A stretch of DNA of 64,000 nt. Source: Staphylococcus taiwanensis (GTDB lineage Bacteria > Bacillota > Bacilli > Staphylococcales > Staphylococcaceae). The first letter of the stretch is position 1. Each line of letters opens with the position of its first letter. The notes beneath the pieces are model-generated. The model was not told where the DNA came from. It did not search any database and worked only from the letters and a program-made list of their open reading frames with translations. The DNA is taken from positions 2,232,001 to 2,296,000 of the forward strand of contig CP058667.1 in NCBI GenBank assembly GCA_020544305.1, given 5' to 3'. Of the stretch, positions 63,182 through 64,000 are shown piece after piece. A program made the position numbers and the translations under genes.

Positions 63182-64000
63182 TTATTCGATGATTTCAGTT
63201 ACAACGCCTGATCCTACAGTACGTCCACCTTCACGGATTGAGAAACGAGTACCGTCTTCAATCGCGATTGGAGCGATTAATTCTACTGTCATTTCAACGT
63301 TGTCGCCAGGCATTACCATTTCAGTACCTTCTGGTAAGTTAACAACACCAGTTACGTCAGTAGTACGGAAATAGAATTGTGGACGATAGTTTGTGAAGAA
63401 TGGAGTGTGACGTCCACCTTCGTCTTTAGATAAAACGTATACGTCTGCTTTGAATTTAGTGTGAGGTGTAATTGAACCTGGAGCAGCTAATACTTGACCA
63501 CGTTGTACGTCTTCACGAGCAACACCACGTAATAATGCACCGATGTTGTCACCAGCTTCAGCGTAGTCTAATAATTTACGGAACATTTCTACACCAGTAA
63601 CAGTTGTTTTAGAAGTGTCATGGATACCAATGATTTCAACTTCTTCACCAACTTTGATTTGACCACGTTCAACACGGCCTGTAGCAACAGTACCACGACC
63701 AGTGATTGAGAATACGTCCTCAACTGGCATCATGAATGGTTTGTCAGAATCACGTTCTGGAGTTGGAATGTAGTCATCAACTGCTTGCATTAATTCTAAG
63801 ATTTTTTCTTCGTATTTTTCGTCGCCTTCTAAAGCTTTTAAAGCTGAACCAGCGATTACAGGTACATCGTCACCTGGGAAGTCGTATTCAGATAATAAGT
63901 CACGTACTTCCATTTCAACTAATTCTAATAATTCTTCATCGTCAACCATGTCAACTTTGTTTAAGAATACTACTAATGCTGGTACACCAACGTTACGTGA
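63182..64000 (-). CDS. tuf: Elongation factor Tu (partial, C-terminal two-thirds)
   Basis: The frame runs off the window end. The visible part begins [21 protein letters not shown], where NKVD is the G4 guanine-specificity motif. It includes SALKALEG (G5), then domains 2 ([14 protein letters not shown]) and 3 ([23 protein letters not shown]) to the end. About the first 120 residues, including the P-loop, lie outside. EF-Tu delivers aminoacyl-tRNA to the ribosome. An internal ATG at 63949 is not a real start. Confidence 0.97.
   Translation of the reverse strand, partial: SRNVGVPALVVFLNKVDMVDDEELLELVEMEVRDLLSEYDFPGDDVPVIAGSALKALEGDEKYEEKILELMQAVDDYIPTPERDSDKPFMMPVEDVFSITGRGTVATGRVERGQIKVGEEVEIIGIHDTSKTTVTGVEMFRKLLDYAEAGDNIGALLRGVAREDVQRGQVLAAPGSITPHTKFKADVYVLSKDEGGRHTPFFTNYRPQFYFRTTDVTGVVNLPEGTEMVMPGDNVEMTVELIAPIAIEDGTRFSIREGGRTVGSGVVTEIIE

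Overview
The window comes from a low-GC Gram-positive chromosome and reads as a Staphylococcus, most likely a coagulase-negative species. Gene content and order match the segment that in S. aureus runs from tuf past the mevalonate kinases. This includes tuf, kbl, ilvE, tadA, dGK/dAK, an sdr-type adhesin locus, folE2-bshB2-yojF, hxlAB, vraABC, proP, pdxK, ung, hemQ, pta, lipL, mvaK1-mvaD-mvaK2, ywhD and hypR-merA. Most proteins diverge clearly from the S. aureus versions as I remember them, so I do not name a species.

Layout. 0-3 kb: larE-larB-larC, the nickel-pincer cofactor genes. 3-9.5 kb: ywhD, an HD-domain hydrolase, an acetyltransferase, a flavin reductase, an aldo/keto reductase, the thiol-stress pair hypR-merA behind a perfect operator palindrome, and a cold-shock gene. 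9.55-11.5 kb: an IS1182-family (IS1272-like) insertion sequence sitting where the cold-shock terminator should be. 11.7-18.8 kb: a DUF1450 protein, the mevalonate kinase operon, lipL, pta and hemQ. 18.8-26.1 kb: a possible small RNA, a split ThrE-type transporter, an amino-acid permease with a leader hairpin over its ribosome binding site, ung and neighbours, pdxK and a TetX-like monooxygenase. 26.9-38.1 kb: an IsaB-like secreted protein, proP, the vra fatty-acyl operon with an extra hot-dog protein, hxlAB (formaldehyde fixation), yojF-bshB2-folE2 and an MFS carrier.

38.2-43.5 kb holds a very large LPXTG adhesin interrupted by one in-frame TAA codon. It has a YSIRK signal, a Ser/Thr-rich segment, an adhesin domain, seven 89-residue Ig-like repeats, a Ser-Asp stalk and an LPETG anchor. 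43.8-49.4 kb: azoreductase, two HAD phosphatases, tadA, dGK/dAK, an acetyltransferase and a PAP2 phosphatase.

49.4-57.4 kb is the most accessory-looking part. It has a 25-residue amphipathic PSM-like peptide, several tiny membrane proteins (one frameshifted), ilvE, a composite inverted-repeat region, an L-threonine dehydrogenase gene broken by an internal deletion, and a 952-residue AdsA-like surface nucleotidase with an LPXAG anchor. 57.5-64 kb: an ornithine-cyclodeaminase-like protein, a Nudix hydrolase, an acetyltransferase, kbl, an M20 amidohydrolase and the 3' part of tuf.

Working together: mvaK1-mvaD-mvaK2 make isopentenyl diphosphate. kbl and the broken dehydrogenase would form a threonine-to-glycine route that is now probably cut. 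hypR-merA and bshB2-yojF serve thiol redox balance. The PSM-like peptide, the AdsA-like protein and the IsaB-like protein face outward toward the host or competitors, as the Ser-Asp adhesin would if intact.
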